Shown: in pieces, positions 5,081 to 5,248 of the stretch
Position numbering within the stretch: the stretch's first letter is position 1
Layout of the letters: each line of letters begins with the position of its first letter
Assembly (NCBI GenBank): GCA_043425375.1
Contig: JBHWQC010000155.1
Span: forward strand, 1-5,248
Length of the DNA stretch: 5,248 nt
Source of the DNA: Atopostipes sp043425375
Lineage (GTDB): Bacteria > Bacillota > Bacilli > Lactobacillales > Carnobacteriaceae_A
Reading direction: 5' to 3'
Program-made: the position numbers and the translations under genes
Notes under the pieces: model-generated
Seen by the model: the letters and a program-made list of their open reading frames with translations, nothing else
What the model was told of the DNA's origin: nothing
Database searches by the model: none

Positions 5081-5248
5081 TTAACGAATATTCTCAAAAA
5101 TCATTCCACTTTTTGGCCACGTCGGCATTTCAACCATACTGTAACTCAAGTCTTGCGGCGGGACATCATACACAATTTCTTTGGCTAAAAATTCTGCGGT
5201 CACCTTCATCGCCTTCACCGTATTCCATTCTCCTGGACAACGATGCCC
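5081..5248 (-). CDS. Cytochrome P450 of the CYP152 (fatty-acid peroxygenase) type, 3' end only
   Basis: Only the last 55 codons and the stop are in the window. They open with GHRCPGEW, the haem-binding loop of P450s; the Cys is the axial thiolate ligand. The CPGE form followed by a helix, then IVYDVPPQDLSYSM, MPTWPKSG and a terminal NIR, matches the C-terminus of Bacillus fatty-acid hydroxylating P450s such as CypC (CYP152). Those enzymes use hydrogen peroxide rather than a reductase to oxidise fatty acids at the alpha or beta carbon; related OleT enzymes decarboxylate them to alkenes. Which reaction applies depends on upstream residues not seen here. The gene is convergent with the b5-like lipoprotein gene, with a shared terminator between. 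No truncation is evident at the C-terminus. Confidence 0.87.
   Translation of the reverse strand, partial: GHRCPGEWNTVKAMKVTAEFLAKEIVYDVPPQDLSYSMVEMPTWPKSGMIFENIR

Noticed and set aside
1..5248. Mobile elements, attachment sites, CRISPR arrays, tRNA or rRNA genes
   Set aside because: No transposase, integrase, long terminal inverted repeats, spaced direct repeats or RNA-gene structures were seen on either strand.

Overview
The window looks like chromosomal DNA of a low-GC Gram-positive bacterium (Firmicutes). Evidence is the AT-rich intergenic DNA, strong AGGAGG-type ribosome binding sites, U-tract terminators, two lipoproteins with Leu-Ala-Ala-Cys lipoboxes, and a Bacillus-type fatty-acid P450. 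The acidic secreted proteins and the overall gene set would suit a lactic-acid-type lineage such as the Carnobacteriaceae. That placement is inference, and no rRNA or marker gene is present to confirm it.

Left part, minus strand (1-1999): a pyrimidine unit, pyrF (1134-1865) then pyrE (490-1131), followed after 49 bp by the 5' part of an MFS transporter gene that runs off the left edge. PyrE adds phosphoribose to orotate and PyrF decarboxylates the product to UMP, so the pair carries out the last two steps of UMP synthesis. A transporter in the same transcription unit suggests uptake of orotate or a related acid. The unit starts at an extended -10 promoter (1991-1999). A roughly 120-nt leader follows, with two hairpins; the second is a textbook intrinsic terminator (1887-1920) just upstream of the pyrF ribosome binding site. 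That layout is an attenuator, but I see no PyrR-type binding loop. An open frame with its own possible start codon runs through the terminator into pyrF.

Middle, minus strand (2094-3532): a two-gene operon with a VTC-type (polyphosphate polymerase-like) catalytic protein first and a DUF4956 membrane protein second. The pair resembles a split version of the eukaryotic VTC polyphosphate synthase/translocase.

Right part (3654-5248): two small lipoprotein genes are transcribed divergently from a shared 198-bp promoter region. On the minus strand is a very acidic lipoprotein with two PepSY domains, closed by an intrinsic terminator. On the plus strand is a lipoprotein with a cytochrome b5-like domain carrying two candidate haem-ligand histidines, driven by a clear sigma-A-type promoter. 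Its terminator (4982-5030) also separates it from a convergent gene, of which only the last 55 codons are in the window: a cytochrome P450 of the CYP152 (fatty-acid peroxygenase) type with its Cys haem ligand visible.

No tRNA, rRNA, CRISPR array, insertion sequence or integration site was found. No gene-free stretch exceeds 300 bases.
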